Origin: Halogranum gelatinilyticum
Lineage (GTDB): Archaea > Halobacteriota > Halobacteria > Halobacteriales > Haloferacaceae
Assembly (NCBI RefSeq): GCF_900103715.1
Contig: NZ_FNHL01000004.1
Location: forward strand, 186,001-250,000
DNA length: 64,000 bases
Direction: 5' to 3'
The position numbers and the translations under genes are program-made. This document shows positions 51,089 to 59,476 of the stretch, piece after piece; the stretch's first letter is position 1, and the number at the start of each line of letters is the position of its first letter. A model generated the notes under the pieces. That model did not search any database. It saw only the letters and a list, made by a program, of their open reading frames with translations, and was not told the DNA's origin.

Positions 51089-52096
51089 ATGAGCTCGGAT
51101 TCGGACGTGAGCGACGCTGCGTCCCTCGAAGGCCGTCCAGTGGACGAGGTAGTCGACCAGCTGGTGGAGACGCGGGACGCCGAGGCGGACACAGTCCGCG
51201 CCGCACTCGGCTACGTCAGCGACGACGGCGTCGTGTCTCGGGAGGCCGCACAGGACTCGCTCGCACACGTCTCGAAGGTCGTCTCGACCCCGGAGACACG
51301 GGTCGAGCTGGCACGCATGGAGCTGAGCGAGGCACGGGAGAAGGCGAGTGGCGTCGCCGACCTCGACGTCGTTGCCGCACGACTCTCGCGTTTCGAGACC
51401 CAGGTCGAGCGTGTCGAAGAGCGGGCCGCGGCACTCGGCCCCCGGCTACAGCGTCTCGTCGAACGGCAGGAGCGCGACGGGGACCTCTTCGAGATCGGCC
51501 GGGAGATTCGGCAGCTCACCACCGACGCCAACGAGGTGCAGCGCGACGCCGACGACCTCATGTTGGCCATCGAGGACGGCTTCGGCAAGTGGCTCGCGTC
51601 GAACGCCGTCCGCGTCCGCGAACTGCGTGAGGACGTCGATGCCCTCGACGCCTCGCACGACGAACTCGCGGCCAGTGTCGAGACGCTGGTAGACTTCGCG
51701 ACGGGCGAATCCGACGACCCCCCCGACGGCTCCGAGCGCGTCTCCGACCCCGCCCTCGCGTGGGCGACGATTTCCCAGCAGCTCGCCGTGCACGATCTGT
51801 TGGCGGCGGACGTCCGGGCCGAACTCGAGGGGATTCGGACGTGGAAAGCGCGGGAGGATATCGAGGGTGACGGCTCACTCGACGACCTCGAACCGACGCT
51901 CGACAGGCTCGCCGAACGGCGGACGCGACTGCGGGAGCGACTCGCCGACGTCGCCCGCGACGAGTGGGTCGAACAGTACGGCGACCAAGTCGACGCCGTC
52001 GAAACGAAACTCGCCGCCTTCGACCCGCCGACGTCCTGGGAAACGGTCCAGACAGCGGTCGACCGCCACGGAGTCACGCCGACGGACTCGGCGTAG
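51089..52096 (+). CDS. Coiled-coil halo-specific protein ('halo transducer' type)
   Basis: The 335-residue protein is acidic and almost entirely helical, with heptad-like coiled-coil stretches at about 85-150 and 270-320 and no membrane helix. Haloarchaeal proteins of this kind are called halo transducer proteins in databases, but I see neither a methyl-accepting nor a HAMP domain, so the name is only historical. The ATG at 51089 lies 29 nt after a TATA-like GATATAAC. The longer frame includes the AT-rich promoter and was rejected. It is divergent from pstS. Confidence 0.75.
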   Translation: MSSDSDVSDAASLEGRPVDEVVDQLVETRDAEADTVRAALGYVSDDGVVSREAAQDSLAHVSKVVSTPETRVELARMELSEAREKASGVADLDVVAARLSRFETQVERVEERAAALGPRLQRLVERQERDGDLFEIGREIRQLTTDANEVQRDADDLMLAIEDGFGKWLASNAVRVRELREDVDALDASHDELAASVETLVDFATGESDDPPDGSERVSDPALAWATISQQLAVHDLLAADVRAELEGIRTWKAREDIEGDGSLDDLEPTLDRLAERRTRLRERLADVARDEWVEQYGDQVDAVETKLAAFDPPTSWETVQTAVDRHGVTPTDSA

Positions 52097-52275
52097 CGAC
52101 GAACGGAATCCGTGCGAATTGAACGCCGGAGTACTGTGACCCAGACTCCCCGCTCGCCACGCGCCGGTGCTATCCCTGTCAGTTCGTGTCACACACGAAC
52201 AATCTTTAAGTGAGTACCACGAATCATGTAGGATACGCCAAGCGCGTGGCAGTCACGCCGCGCGAGGTGACCCAC

Positions 52276-52410
52276 ATGACCACGCTCGACTCTCCCATCC
52301 CGATGCTCGCCCGCTATGGCAGCGACGGGACGGTTCGCCGCACGAAGTGCGGCAATGGGGTCGGCGTGGGTACTCACCCGCGCACTCGGTTCGACCTCGT
52401 CGTCGCATAG
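52276..52410 (+). CDS. Small hypothetical protein (44 aa)
   Basis: The ATG at 52276 is preceded by GAGGTGA, a strong Shine-Dalgarno match, at a spacing of about 5 nt, and further upstream a TATA-like ATCTTTAAG lies at 52202-52210. The peptide starts MTTLDSPIPMLARYGSD and ends with a basic/hydrophobic mixture; no family is recognised. Codon bias is moderate. It heads a run of closely packed small frames. Confidence 0.4.
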   Translation: MTTLDSPIPMLARYGSDGTVRRTKCGNGVGVGTHPRTRFDLVVA

Positions 52411-52739
52411 ACGGATGCGGCGGCCGTCGACCCGCTTCTCTCACTCTCACGAAGCAGGGTCGACGCTGTCGGTCGAACCCGAGTACGGGTTCTGCCTTCT
52501 CCGCCGCTTCCATCCGACGACAGCCAGCCGACCGGTTCGGTCCGTGTGACCCACACCAGCGGTCCACGTGACCGACCCCGTCGGCAGCGTCGAACCGTCA
52601 CCGACCGCCGAGTCCCGACGACTCGGCCCGTCGGTCCGGCTGCCGCTCCCACAGTGAGAGACATCGCTGTCGACCCCTGCGGGTTCCACCCGAGGCTGTG
52701 CCGTCCGGCACACCGCGTTCGACTCGCGGCAGGGGACTC
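52411..52739. other. Gap with two doubtful small frames
   Basis: A frame at 52415-52549 (44 codons) and a GTG frame at 52546-52764 (72 codons, overlapping the next gene) follow each other with 1-4 nt spacing. Their codon bias is weak and the second is Arg/Pro/Thr-rich, so I do not call them as genes. Nothing else is visible. Confidence 0.4.
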
Positions 52740-53075
52740 ATGTCAACCTACCAACACGACATGACGGTCCGCGCCGAACTCACCGTCCTCGTCTCGCGCA
52801 ACGCGCGCGGCGACCTCTACGACGGGGTTCGCGACCGTCTCCGGAAAATCGCCGACGTTCACCGCGTCGACGACGTCGAAATCCGCGGTCTCCAACCCGG
52901 CCTGAACGACCTCACCGTCGACGTCCGTGCGCGACTCGTCGTCCGCGCGGACGGTCACGACGTCACCGCCGACAGCGACGCTGTCGACGCAGACGACGTC
53001 GCCAGCCGACTGGCCGCCGGATTCGGCATCAAGCATGCGGCCGTCACGGCCGACTCACAGACCGGCATCAGTTGA
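52740..53075 (+). CDS. Small hypothetical protein (111 aa)
   Basis: The 111-residue product has strong G/C third positions and a regular alpha/beta pattern: a strand (MTVRAELTVLVS), a helix (DGVRDRLRKIADVHR), a strand (DDVEIRGLQ), strands (LTVDVRARLVVRADG) and a final helix (DVASRLAAGFGIK). It is acidic and without Cys. I do not recognise the family; the fold order resembles a ferredoxin-like domain, which is inference. Start ATG 52740, with a second in-frame Met seven residues later. Confidence 0.65.
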   Translation: MSTYQHDMTVRAELTVLVSRNARGDLYDGVRDRLRKIADVHRVDDVEIRGLQPGLNDLTVDVRARLVVRADGHDVTADSDAVDADDVASRLAAGFGIKHAAVTADSQTGIS

Positions 53076-53209
53076 CAGCCGTCCGACCACGTTGACTGCT
53101 GTCGGTGACGCCCTCGCGGTCTCCTGAATAACTCCGCGTCGGCCCTCCCACGCCCGTGACGGTCGGCCCGCCGTACCGCCCGCCGACCACGACCATTCAC
53201 ACACATCCG

Positions 53210-53407
53210 ATGACACGCACTCGCGTCACCCGACACACCGTATCGTCCGACTACCAGACCCGCCGACCCGCACCCGCCGTCCACGTCTCGCTGGCGTTCG
53301 CGCTCGCCGCGCCCGCCGCAGTCTACGCGGTCACGCATCCGCTGTTTGCGGCACTGTTCGCCGTCACAGTCGCCGTCGCTGTCGCCGTCGGTCGCCGCCG
53401 CGACTGA
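53210..53407 (+). CDS. Small membrane protein (65 aa)
   Basis: After a basic N-terminus (MTRTRVTRHTVSSDYQTRR) there are two short hydrophobic stretches (about 25-40 and 44-60) and a terminal GRRRD. Codon bias is good. No family is recognised. It is followed by a tandem repeat (53419-53464) and the convergent protease gene. Confidence 0.5.
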   Translation: MTRTRVTRHTVSSDYQTRRPAPAVHVSLAFALAAPAAVYAVTHPLFAALFAVTVAVAVAVGRRRD

Positions 53408-53418
53408 CGACGGTGCCG

Positions 53419-53464
53419 GTGTCGACGCCGTTGACGTCGTTGACGCTGTTGACGCCGCTGAGAC
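53419..53464. repeat. Tandem repeat, 9-bp unit, about five copies
   Basis: GTTGACGCC, GTTGACGTC, GTTGACGCT and GTTGACGCC follow each other directly, with degenerate copies on both sides, in the gap between two convergent genes. Confidence 0.65.
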
Positions 53465-53519
53465 GACCCCACCAAGAATCGCCCGCCATCCGCTGACGCT
53501 GCTACCCTCCCACCGCGAC

Positions 53520-54560
53520 TCACACCATCGACCGAAGTCGGTCGACACGGCGGCGAGTCGACGGATGCGACCGCACCGGAAGCGGAATCGGCTCCTCGTT
53601 CTTCTCGTCGGTCCGTCGCTTCAGCGGCTGGTTCTCGTACATCGACTCGACGGCGGCCGGATCGGTCCAGTCGATGTCCGCGTTGGTGTCGGCGCGCTGC
53701 TCGCGGTGCTCGAACGGATACGGCAGGAACGACACCGCCTGCACGCTCCCTTCCTGTGTACGGAGGTCCCCCCGGGGGACCGCACGGACCCGCTCGTCGA
53801 GCGTCGAGAGCGCAGCGGCCAGCGCCGCCGGGTTTCCGGTGAGCCGTGCGGCGGCCCGGTCGGCGGCGTACTCCCGTTGGGTGGCGAAGAGCCGGAAGAC
53901 GGCCTCGCTGACGACGCCGAAGACCAGGCCGACGGCGATACCGAGCAGGCCACTCGCGAAGTCGCTCTCGCCGGAACCGACGAGACCGCCTCGGTCGGCC
54001 CGTTCGACCTCCCGGCTCAGCCGTCGCGACTGCCAGACGAGATACTGGTGGGCGAGGATGGCCGGGGCAGCGGCGAACACCGTCGCGAAGCGGTCGCGGT
54101 TCTTGACGTGGGCGAGTTCGTGGGCGAGGACCGCCGCGAGTTCCTCACGGTCGAGCGCGTCGACGAGCGCCGTCGTCACGACGACGACCGGGTCGCCGGG
54201 ACGGCCCGCGACGACGCTGTTCGGCACCGTCGAATCGGCGACGGCGAGGCCGGGCTTCGGCACGTCGCCCTGCCGACAGAGGCGGTCGAGGAGCGCGTGC
54301 AGTTCCGGTTCCTCCTCGGGACTGACCGTGCGCGGGGAGAGCGCGCCCAGCGTCCGTCGGTACGCGAACCAGCCCTGGAGGACGACGAGGACCGGCGTCA
54401 CGACCGCGGCAGCCAGCACCGCGTCGCGGAGCGTGACGTTCGGCACGAGCTGGGCGACCGCCCACGCCGGGGCGAAGACGAGGAGGGCGTCGAAGCCGAG
54501 GACGGCGGCGACCGCGACGCCGAGTCGGACGCGAAGCGCGTGGTCGGGACGGAGCGACAT
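53520..54560 (-). CDS. M48 family zinc metalloprotease (HtpX-like)
   Basis: The 346-residue protein has two N-terminal membrane helices (about 10-30 and 38-58), the active-site motif AAVLAHELAHVKNRD near residue 145, a further pair of hydrophobic segments and the third zinc ligand in REYAADRAAARLTGN near residue 230. Family members degrade damaged membrane proteins. It is divergent from the DUF4112 gene at 54633, with only 72 nt between. Confidence 0.92.
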   Translation of the reverse strand: MSLRPDHALRVRLGVAVAAVLGFDALLVFAPAWAVAQLVPNVTLRDAVLAAAVVTPVLVVLQGWFAYRRTLGALSPRTVSPEEEPELHALLDRLCRQGDVPKPGLAVADSTVPNSVVAGRPGDPVVVVTTALVDALDREELAAVLAHELAHVKNRDRFATVFAAAPAILAHQYLVWQSRRLSREVERADRGGLVGSGESDFASGLLGIAVGLVFGVVSEAVFRLFATQREYAADRAAARLTGNPAALAAALSTLDERVRAVPRGDLRTQEGSVQAVSFLPYPFEHREQRADTNADIDWTDPAAVESMYENQPLKRRTDEKNEEPIPLPVRSHPSTRRRVDRLRSMV

Positions 54561-54632
54561 CGGCGCGACGTTGTCGTTCGTCGGTGAAAAATCGCCGGGA
54601 GACTCAAGCCACTCGCCGACCTTCCACGTCGT

Positions 54633-55166
54633 GTGAGTGACACGTCACCGCGTGTGGGCGACGCGCCGTCCGGAGAGTCGTGGCTCTCCGTCGCCGACGA
54701 GGCGGAGGCTCAGGAGACGCTCGACCGCCTCCACGGCATCAGCCACCTGCTCGACAACGCGTTTCGGATTCCGGGGACGCAGTATCGGATCGGACTCGAC
54801 CCGATTCTCGGCCTTCTCCCGGTCGTCGGCGACGTTCCGGGCGCGGTGCTCGCGGCGTACATCGTCGTCGAAGCCGCGTATCTCGGTGTCCCGCGCGAGA
54901 CGCTCGCGCGGATGCTGTTCAACCTCGTCGTTGACGCCACCATCGGCTCGTTGCCCGTCGTCGGCGACGCCTTCGACGCGGTCTGGAAGGCCAACGCGCG
55001 CAACGTCGGCCTGCTCGAAGCACGTCGACTCGACCCCGGCGACGCGGCGACCGACCGTCGGTTTCTGCTGCTGGCGGTCGTCGCAATCGTAGGGTTCATC
55101 CTCGCGCTCGGCGCGCTGTCGGCACTCGTCGTGGTGTGGGCCGTCGGCAGACTCGGACTCGTCTGA
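54633..55166 (+). CDS. DUF4112 family membrane protein
   Basis: The 177-residue protein shows the DUF4112 core: LLDNAFRIPGTQYRIGLDPILGLLPVVGDVPGAVLAAYIV (about 38-77) and LVVDATIGSLPVVGDAFDAVWKANARNV (about 100-128), each with a LPVVGD repeat, and a C-terminal membrane helix. The function is unknown. The start is GTG at 54633; the next Met is too far downstream. It is convergent with the DMT transporter gene. Confidence 0.88.
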   Translation: MSDTSPRVGDAPSGESWLSVADEAEAQETLDRLHGISHLLDNAFRIPGTQYRIGLDPILGLLPVVGDVPGAVLAAYIVVEAAYLGVPRETLARMLFNLVVDATIGSLPVVGDAFDAVWKANARNVGLLEARRLDPGDAATDRRFLLLAVVAIVGFILALGALSALVVVWAVGRLGLV

Positions 55167-55196
55167 TTCTCGGCTCCGTCGACTACTTCGGCCGCG

Positions 55197-56210
55197 TCAG
55201 TCGTCGCTCGGATAGCCGTGGCCGCCGTCACGAGCGGGCGTGTCCGGCACGTAGACGTTCTTCGCCGTGTAGCCGCGGGCGAGACGGGCTTCGAGGCGGA
55301 CGACGCGGCCGAAGACGGCGTTCCACTTCATCAGCGCGAAGCCGACGAGGATGAGCGCGAAGCCGCCGACGGTCGCCGTGGTGATGGTCTCGCCGAGCAG
55401 TGCCCAGCCCGAGAGCGCGGCGAAGACCGGGACGGCGTAGTTGACGAGGCTGATCTCGGTCGGGCCGAGGCGGTCCAGCAGGTGGAAGTAGACGAGGAAG
55501 CCGCCTGCACCGGCGACGACCGCGAGGTAGCCCAGCGAGAGCAGGACGTCGGTCGACCACGCGACGGTCGACAGCGCGGGTTCGCCGAGCACGACGTGGA
55601 GGACGTGGAGGAAGCCCGCGCCGAGCAGCATCGTCCAGGCCTGCGTCGTCGCCAGCGGCAGGTGGCCGGGCAGTCGCTTCGTGAGAACCGCACCGAACGC
55701 GAAGCTCACGGCCGCGAGGAACATCAGCCCGACGCCGATGAACTGCCCGCCGAGGACCGACGGGTCGGGGTTGGCGACGGCGACGACGCCCGCGAGCCCG
55801 AAGAGCACGCCGAGCATCCCCGGCAGGCCGAGTCCCTCGTCCGGCAGGAGGAGCCACGCGAACAGCGGCGTCAACATCGGTGTCGTGCTCAGGATAATCG
55901 CGCCGGTGGCACTCGTCACGTACTGCTGGCCCGTGAAGAGAAGGCCGAAATGGAGGCCGATGACCAGCAAGCCGCCGACGGCGACAAGCGTCCACTCCTC
56001 GCGCGTCCCCGGCCGCCAGCGGTCGGTCCGCCAGAGCGCGACGGCGAGCAGGAGGACGCCAGCGACGTCGTAGCGGAGGGCCGCAAAGAGAACCGGCGGG
56101 AGTTCCGCGAGACCGGCCTTGATCGCCATGAACGAGGTACCCCAGACGAAGGCGAGGGCGACGAACAACAGTGCATCACGATTCGCAGAGAGATTAGATA
56201 CGAACTTCAT
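55197..56210 (-). CDS. EamA/DMT family transporter
   Basis: The 337-residue protein has ten membrane helices in two EamA repeats (about 15-145 and 160-290). FVWGTSFMAIKAGLAELPP opens the first and GRxxxLPL-like GHLPLATTQAWTMLLGAG the second. The C-terminal 50 residues are hydrophilic and end in GHGYPSDD. DMT proteins export metabolites or amino acids; the substrate is unknown. TATA candidates on the minus strand lie around 56231-56240. Confidence 0.9.
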   Translation of the reverse strand: MKFVSNLSANRDALLFVALAFVWGTSFMAIKAGLAELPPVLFAALRYDVAGVLLLAVALWRTDRWRPGTREEWTLVAVGGLLVIGLHFGLLFTGQQYVTSATGAIILSTTPMLTPLFAWLLLPDEGLGLPGMLGVLFGLAGVVAVANPDPSVLGGQFIGVGLMFLAAVSFAFGAVLTKRLPGHLPLATTQAWTMLLGAGFLHVLHVVLGEPALSTVAWSTDVLLSLGYLAVVAGAGGFLVYFHLLDRLGPTEISLVNYAVPVFAALSGWALLGETITTATVGGFALILVGFALMKWNAVFGRVVRLEARLARGYTAKNVYVPDTPARDGGHGYPSDD

Positions 56211-56317
56211 TTTGGTAGTTGTATTGGTGTATAACTTCGCTAAACGCTCGATAAATAAGAGTATTCTCTAACGCACGCTAACACGCCACATGGAGTGAGT
56301 GGTGATCGTTCGTCGTC

Positions 56318-56362
56318 GGCCCGGTGGGTAGTCCGGTGGGTGGTCCGGTGGGTGGCCAGTAC
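56318..56362. repeat. Tandem repeat, 12-bp unit, about three copies
   Basis: CCGGTGGGTAGT, CCGGTGGGTGGT and CCGGTGGGTGGC follow each other directly in the 234-bp gap between the divergent DMT and pus10 genes, upstream of both. Confidence 0.75.
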
Positions 56363-56413
56363 CGACCGGGACCGGTCACCGGTGCGAGCGGCAGCGACTC
56401 GCCGAATAGCAAG

Positions 56414-56422
56414 GCAATTACA
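56414..56422 (+). promoter_or_regulatory. TATA box for pus10
   Basis: GCAATTACA is centred 27 nt before the ATG at 56445, so the pus10 mRNA is probably leaderless. Confidence 0.5.
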
Positions 56423-56444
56423 TCCGCGCGGACAGCGATAGAGC

Positions 56445-57734
56445 ATGAGCATTCTCGACGACGCCCGCGAACTGGCCGCGAGCGGCCCGCTGTGTGACGC
56501 CTGTCTCGGCCGGGTCTTCGCCGAGCGGAGTTTCGGGTTGACGAACGCCGAGCGGGGCCGAAGCCTCCGCGTCGCCGCCGCACTGGACGCCGACGAGCCG
56601 TTCGAGCCGGTCGATACCGCAGACTGCTGGGTCTGTGAAGGTCTCTGTGACGAGTTCGACGAGTGGGCCGAACGCTGCGCGGAGAGCATCGAGGGCACGG
56701 AATTCGGGACGTACCAGGTCGGAACGCGCGCGCCGCCGCTCGTCGAGGAGAACGAGCTACTCCTGCGTGAGGGCGCAGGACTGCCCGAGGACGCGGGTGA
56801 GCTGTTCAAATCGGAGTTCAACCGCGAGGTCGGCAAGCGCGTCGGTCGGCTGACGGAGACGGAGGTCGACTTCGGTCGGCCGGACGTCCAGTTCACGCTG
56901 GACCTCGAAGGCGACACGGTCGAGACGCGCGTCCACTCGGCGTTCGTCTACGGCCGCTACCGAAAGCTGGAACGCGACATCCCGCAGACGGAGTGGCCGT
57001 GTCGCGAGTGTGACGGCAGCGGCTACCAGGGCAAACAGCCCTGTGACTACTGTGGTGGCTCGGGCTACCTCTACGACGAGAGCGTCGAGCAACTCACCGC
57101 GCCGGTCGTCCTCGACGTGATGGACGGCATCGAGGCACTGTTCCACGGCGCGGGCCGCGAGGACGTCGACGCCCTGATGCTCGGCACGGGCCGACCGTTC
57201 GTCATCGAGGTGAAGGAGCCGCGACGGCGCGTCGTCGACGTCGAGCAGCTGGAGGGCGACATCAACGCCTTCGCCGAGGGCAAGGTCGAGGTCGAAGGGC
57301 TTCGGCTCGCGACCTACGACATGGTCGAGCGCGTGAAAGAACTCGACGCCAACAAGACCTACCGCGCGGAGGTCGAGTTCGGCGACGACGTGACCGCCGA
57401 CGCACTGAAGGAAGCACTCGCGGAACTCGACGGGGCGACGGTCGAACAGTACACGCCTCACCGGGTCGACCACCGGCGCGCCAGCCTCACCCGGACGCGG
57501 GACGTCTACGACGCGGACGGCGAACTCCACGACGCCCGCCACGCCACCGTCGATATCCACGGCGCGGGCGGTCTCTACATCAAGGAACTCGTCTCCGGCG
57601 ACGAGGGGCGGACGAACCCGAGTCTGGCAGGCATTCTCGGTGTCGACGCCGTCGTGACGGCACTCGACGTGGTCGCGGTCGAGGGCGAGGAGGAAGCCTT
57701 CGAGGACGAGGAGTTCTTCAAGCAGGCTGAGTAG
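56445..57734 (+). CDS. pus10: tRNA pseudouridine(54/55) synthase Pus10
   Basis: The 429-residue protein is the archaeal Pus10, which makes pseudouridine at positions 54 and 55 of tRNA. The N-terminal THUMP-containing part has the zinc ligands CDACLGRVF and CWVCEGLCDEF. The catalytic part has SAFVYGRYRKLERDIPQT, a zinc-knuckle insertion CRECDGSGYQGKQPCDYCGG, and the catalytic Asp in GREDVDALMLGTGRPF near residue 245, then KELDANKTYRAEV and GLYIKELVSGDEGRTNPSLA region. The length (about 430) is typical. Confidence 0.96.
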   Translation: MSILDDARELAASGPLCDACLGRVFAERSFGLTNAERGRSLRVAAALDADEPFEPVDTADCWVCEGLCDEFDEWAERCAESIEGTEFGTYQVGTRAPPLVEENELLLREGAGLPEDAGELFKSEFNREVGKRVGRLTETEVDFGRPDVQFTLDLEGDTVETRVHSAFVYGRYRKLERDIPQTEWPCRECDGSGYQGKQPCDYCGGSGYLYDESVEQLTAPVVLDVMDGIEALFHGAGREDVDALMLGTGRPFVIEVKEPRRRVVDVEQLEGDINAFAEGKVEVEGLRLATYDMVERVKELDANKTYRAEVEFGDDVTADALKEALAELDGATVEQYTPHRVDHRRASLTRTRDVYDADGELHDARHATVDIHGAGGLYIKELVSGDEGRTNPSLAGILGVDAVVTALDVVAVEGEEEAFEDEEFFKQAE

Positions 57735-57759
57735 CGCGTTTTCTTCTCTTTCTGCGCTG
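57732..57759 (+). terminator. T-rich hairpin terminator after pus10
   Basis: AGCGC and GCGCT flank a T-rich loop (GTTTTCTTCTCTTTCT), beginning at the pus10 stop codon. This fits archaeal T-tract termination. Confidence 0.5.
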
Positions 57760-58110
57760 AATTATCCATCTTCAGTGGCGCGTGGCTTCGCGGCGTTTCA
57801 TCGCCGCGAGCCACTCGTGCGAGGGATGAGCGAACGAGCCTGCGAGTGAGCGAATCGGCTGGGGAGGGTGTGGCTGCGGCGGGTGGGACTGAAAGGGGAC
57901 GGGCTCTCGGGGAAGACGGACGATGTAAGCACCGCAGTCGAGTGAAACGAGACGAGGAGCACAGCGAGTCCATCGACCCGAGAGTGCGTGGGCTTTCGAG
58001 GTGGTCCCAGCGAATCCAGTGCATGGTGCCGAATTGCTCACACCACCAGGACACACGACAACGAGTCAGAGAAGCAAATCGCTTAGTCACCCCACCGAAA
58101 CCACCCGAGT
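57735..58110. other. Gap holding dispersed element copy 2 and the rnhB promoter
   Basis: Apart from the terminator the gap is filled by the second copy of the dispersed element (57779-58001). A TATA-like CTTAGTC centred near 58085 is 26 nt before the rnhB ATG. No gene is seen. Confidence 0.6.
57779..58001. repeat. Dispersed element, copy 2 (opposite orientation to copy 1)
   Basis: On the plus strand it has the same ordered blocks as the minus strand of 14462-14712: CGTGGCTTCGCGGC, GCGAGGGATGAGCGAACGAG, AGCGAATCGGCTGGGGAGG, GGGACTGAAAGGGG and, at the end, GGGCTTTCGAGG. The left terminal inverted repeat of copy 1 is absent here, so this copy is truncated on the side of pus10. Confidence 0.7.
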
Positions 58111-58773
58111 ATGATTCACGTCGGAGCCGACGAAGCAGGCAAAGGGCCAGTCTTGGGCCCGATGGTCGCCGCCGCTGTCCGCGCCGATTCCGACGCTCTC
58201 CCCGACGGCATCGACGACTCGAAGCGCGTCAAGCCAGCACGTCGGACGGAAATCGCTGAAACCCTCAGACGCCACGACGACATCACGGTCGGCGTCGGCA
58301 TCGTCCCGACAGAGCAAATCGACGATCCCGAGACGGATATGAACTCCCTGACGGTCGCGGCGCAGGTCGAAGCCGTCGCGAGCGTCGCACGCGAGGGTGA
58401 CACCGTCGTCGTCGACGCAGGCGACGTGAGCGAGGCACGGTTCGGGCGGCGGGTCCGCGAGGGCGTGTCGGAGAGAGCAGACATCCGAATCGAGGTCGTC
58501 TCGGAACACGGTGCCGACGAATCCCACGCAATCGTCGGCGCGGCGAGCATCGTCGCGAAGGTCGAGCGCGACCGGCAGGTCGAGAACATCTCCGAGGAGT
58601 ACGCCGACTACGGCCCGGTCGGCAGCGGCTATCCGAGCGACCCGAAGACGAGGGAGTTTCTCAAAAGGTACGTCGCCGAGACCGGTGACGTGCCAGCCTG
58701 CGCGCGTCGGTCGTGGTCGACGTGTGCGGACCTTCTCGCTGCCCAAGAGCAGTCGTCGCTGGGCGAGTTCTAA
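58111..58773 (+). CDS. rnhB: Ribonuclease HII
   Basis: The 220-residue protein has the RNase HII catalytic residues: GADEAGKGPVLGPMV at the start (Asp-Glu), VDDSKRVKP region, VVVDAGD (Asp) and SHAIVGAASIVAKVERDR with the final acidic residue. It removes RNA from RNA-DNA hybrids, including single ribonucleotides. The length is normal for archaea. The last 4 nt overlap the convergent DUF7511-like gene. Confidence 0.96.
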   Translation: MIHVGADEAGKGPVLGPMVAAAVRADSDALPDGIDDSKRVKPARRTEIAETLRRHDDITVGVGIVPTEQIDDPETDMNSLTVAAQVEAVASVAREGDTVVVDAGDVSEARFGRRVREGVSERADIRIEVVSEHGADESHAIVGAASIVAKVERDRQVENISEEYADYGPVGSGYPSDPKTREFLKRYVAETGDVPACARRSWSTCADLLAAQEQSSLGEF

Positions 58774-59027
58774 CCCATCTCCGCCAGCGAGACGTACGAC
58801 CCCTCTTGGGCCGAAATCCACGTCGTCACTAACTCCGCGTCTGCGACGTCGGTCGGGTAGATGGTACACTCGTCGGGCGCGCCCTCGTAGTGAACGACCG
58901 TCGCCGCGTAGCATCCGAGCGTCGTCTCCGTCTCGTGAGAGACCCGCTCCTGCGATTCGTTCGGGATGGTGTCGGTCGGACTGGCTCCGTCTGTTTCGTC
59001 GTCTCGGAGTGGGGTGGGTGCTGCCAT
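58770..59027 (-). CDS. Small protein (DUF7511-like, 85 aa)
   Basis: The C-terminal part, VVHYEGAPDECTIYPTDVADAELVTTWISAQEGSYVSLAEM, matches in pattern the haloarchaeal DUF7511 family (D-E-C-T-I-x-P and TTWI). The N-terminal 35 residues are acidic and low complexity. The function is unknown. It is convergent with rnhB, overlapping by 4 nt. Confidence 0.75.
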   Translation of the reverse strand: MAAPTPLRDDETDGASPTDTIPNESQERVSHETETTLGCYAATVVHYEGAPDECTIYPTDVADAELVTTWISAQEGSYVSLAEMG

Positions 59028-59150
59028 GGTGGAAGTCGGTGCCTGTCGTCCCCGACAGGTTCAGGTGTTCTGATGGTGGTACAGGTCCTCCTTCGCCATC
59101 CGAGTCGATGTATCCGGACGCTCGTTCTCGGCGGGTGAGAACGATGTGAG

Positions 59151-59429
59151 TTAGTCGTCGGCCGGCGACGGCGACCCGCTTTCGCTGGAACGGTTGAACG
59201 GCTGTTGGCCGTAGAGTGCGGCCGCTCCGAACAGTCCGACCAGGAGCCCGATGCCGAACACCGCGCCGGCGTTTGCGAGAGCAATCCCCACAAACAGCAC
59301 TGCCAAGCCACCGAAGAACGCGAAGCTCCCGAGTATCGTCGTTCGTTGGTGTCGCAGCGCGGCGTCGAGTTCCTCGCGAACAACTGCTCTGACTTCTGCT
59401 TCCGTCAGTTCCGACTCGTCGGAGGGCAT
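59151..59429 (-). CDS. Small membrane protein (92 aa)
   Basis: An acidic N-terminal helix (ELTEAEVRAVVREELDAALRH) is followed by two membrane helices (about 33-52 and 55-75) and a Ser/Pro/Asp tail. No family is recognised. It lies between the DUF7511-like gene and secD, all on the minus strand. Confidence 0.65.
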   Translation of the reverse strand: MPSDESELTEAEVRAVVREELDAALRHQRTTILGSFAFFGGLAVLFVGIALANAGAVFGIGLLVGLFGAAALYGQQPFNRSSESGSPSPADD

Positions 59430-59476
59430 GGCTCGCGAGTCAAATGGGTGAGCAAAAAGCGTTCCGCGTCGATTGC

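Noticed and set aside
52546-52764. GTG frame of 72 codons overlapping the gene at 52740
   Set aside because: It is Arg/Pro/Thr-rich with weak codon bias and overlaps a well-supported gene; it is kept only as part of a low-confidence observation.
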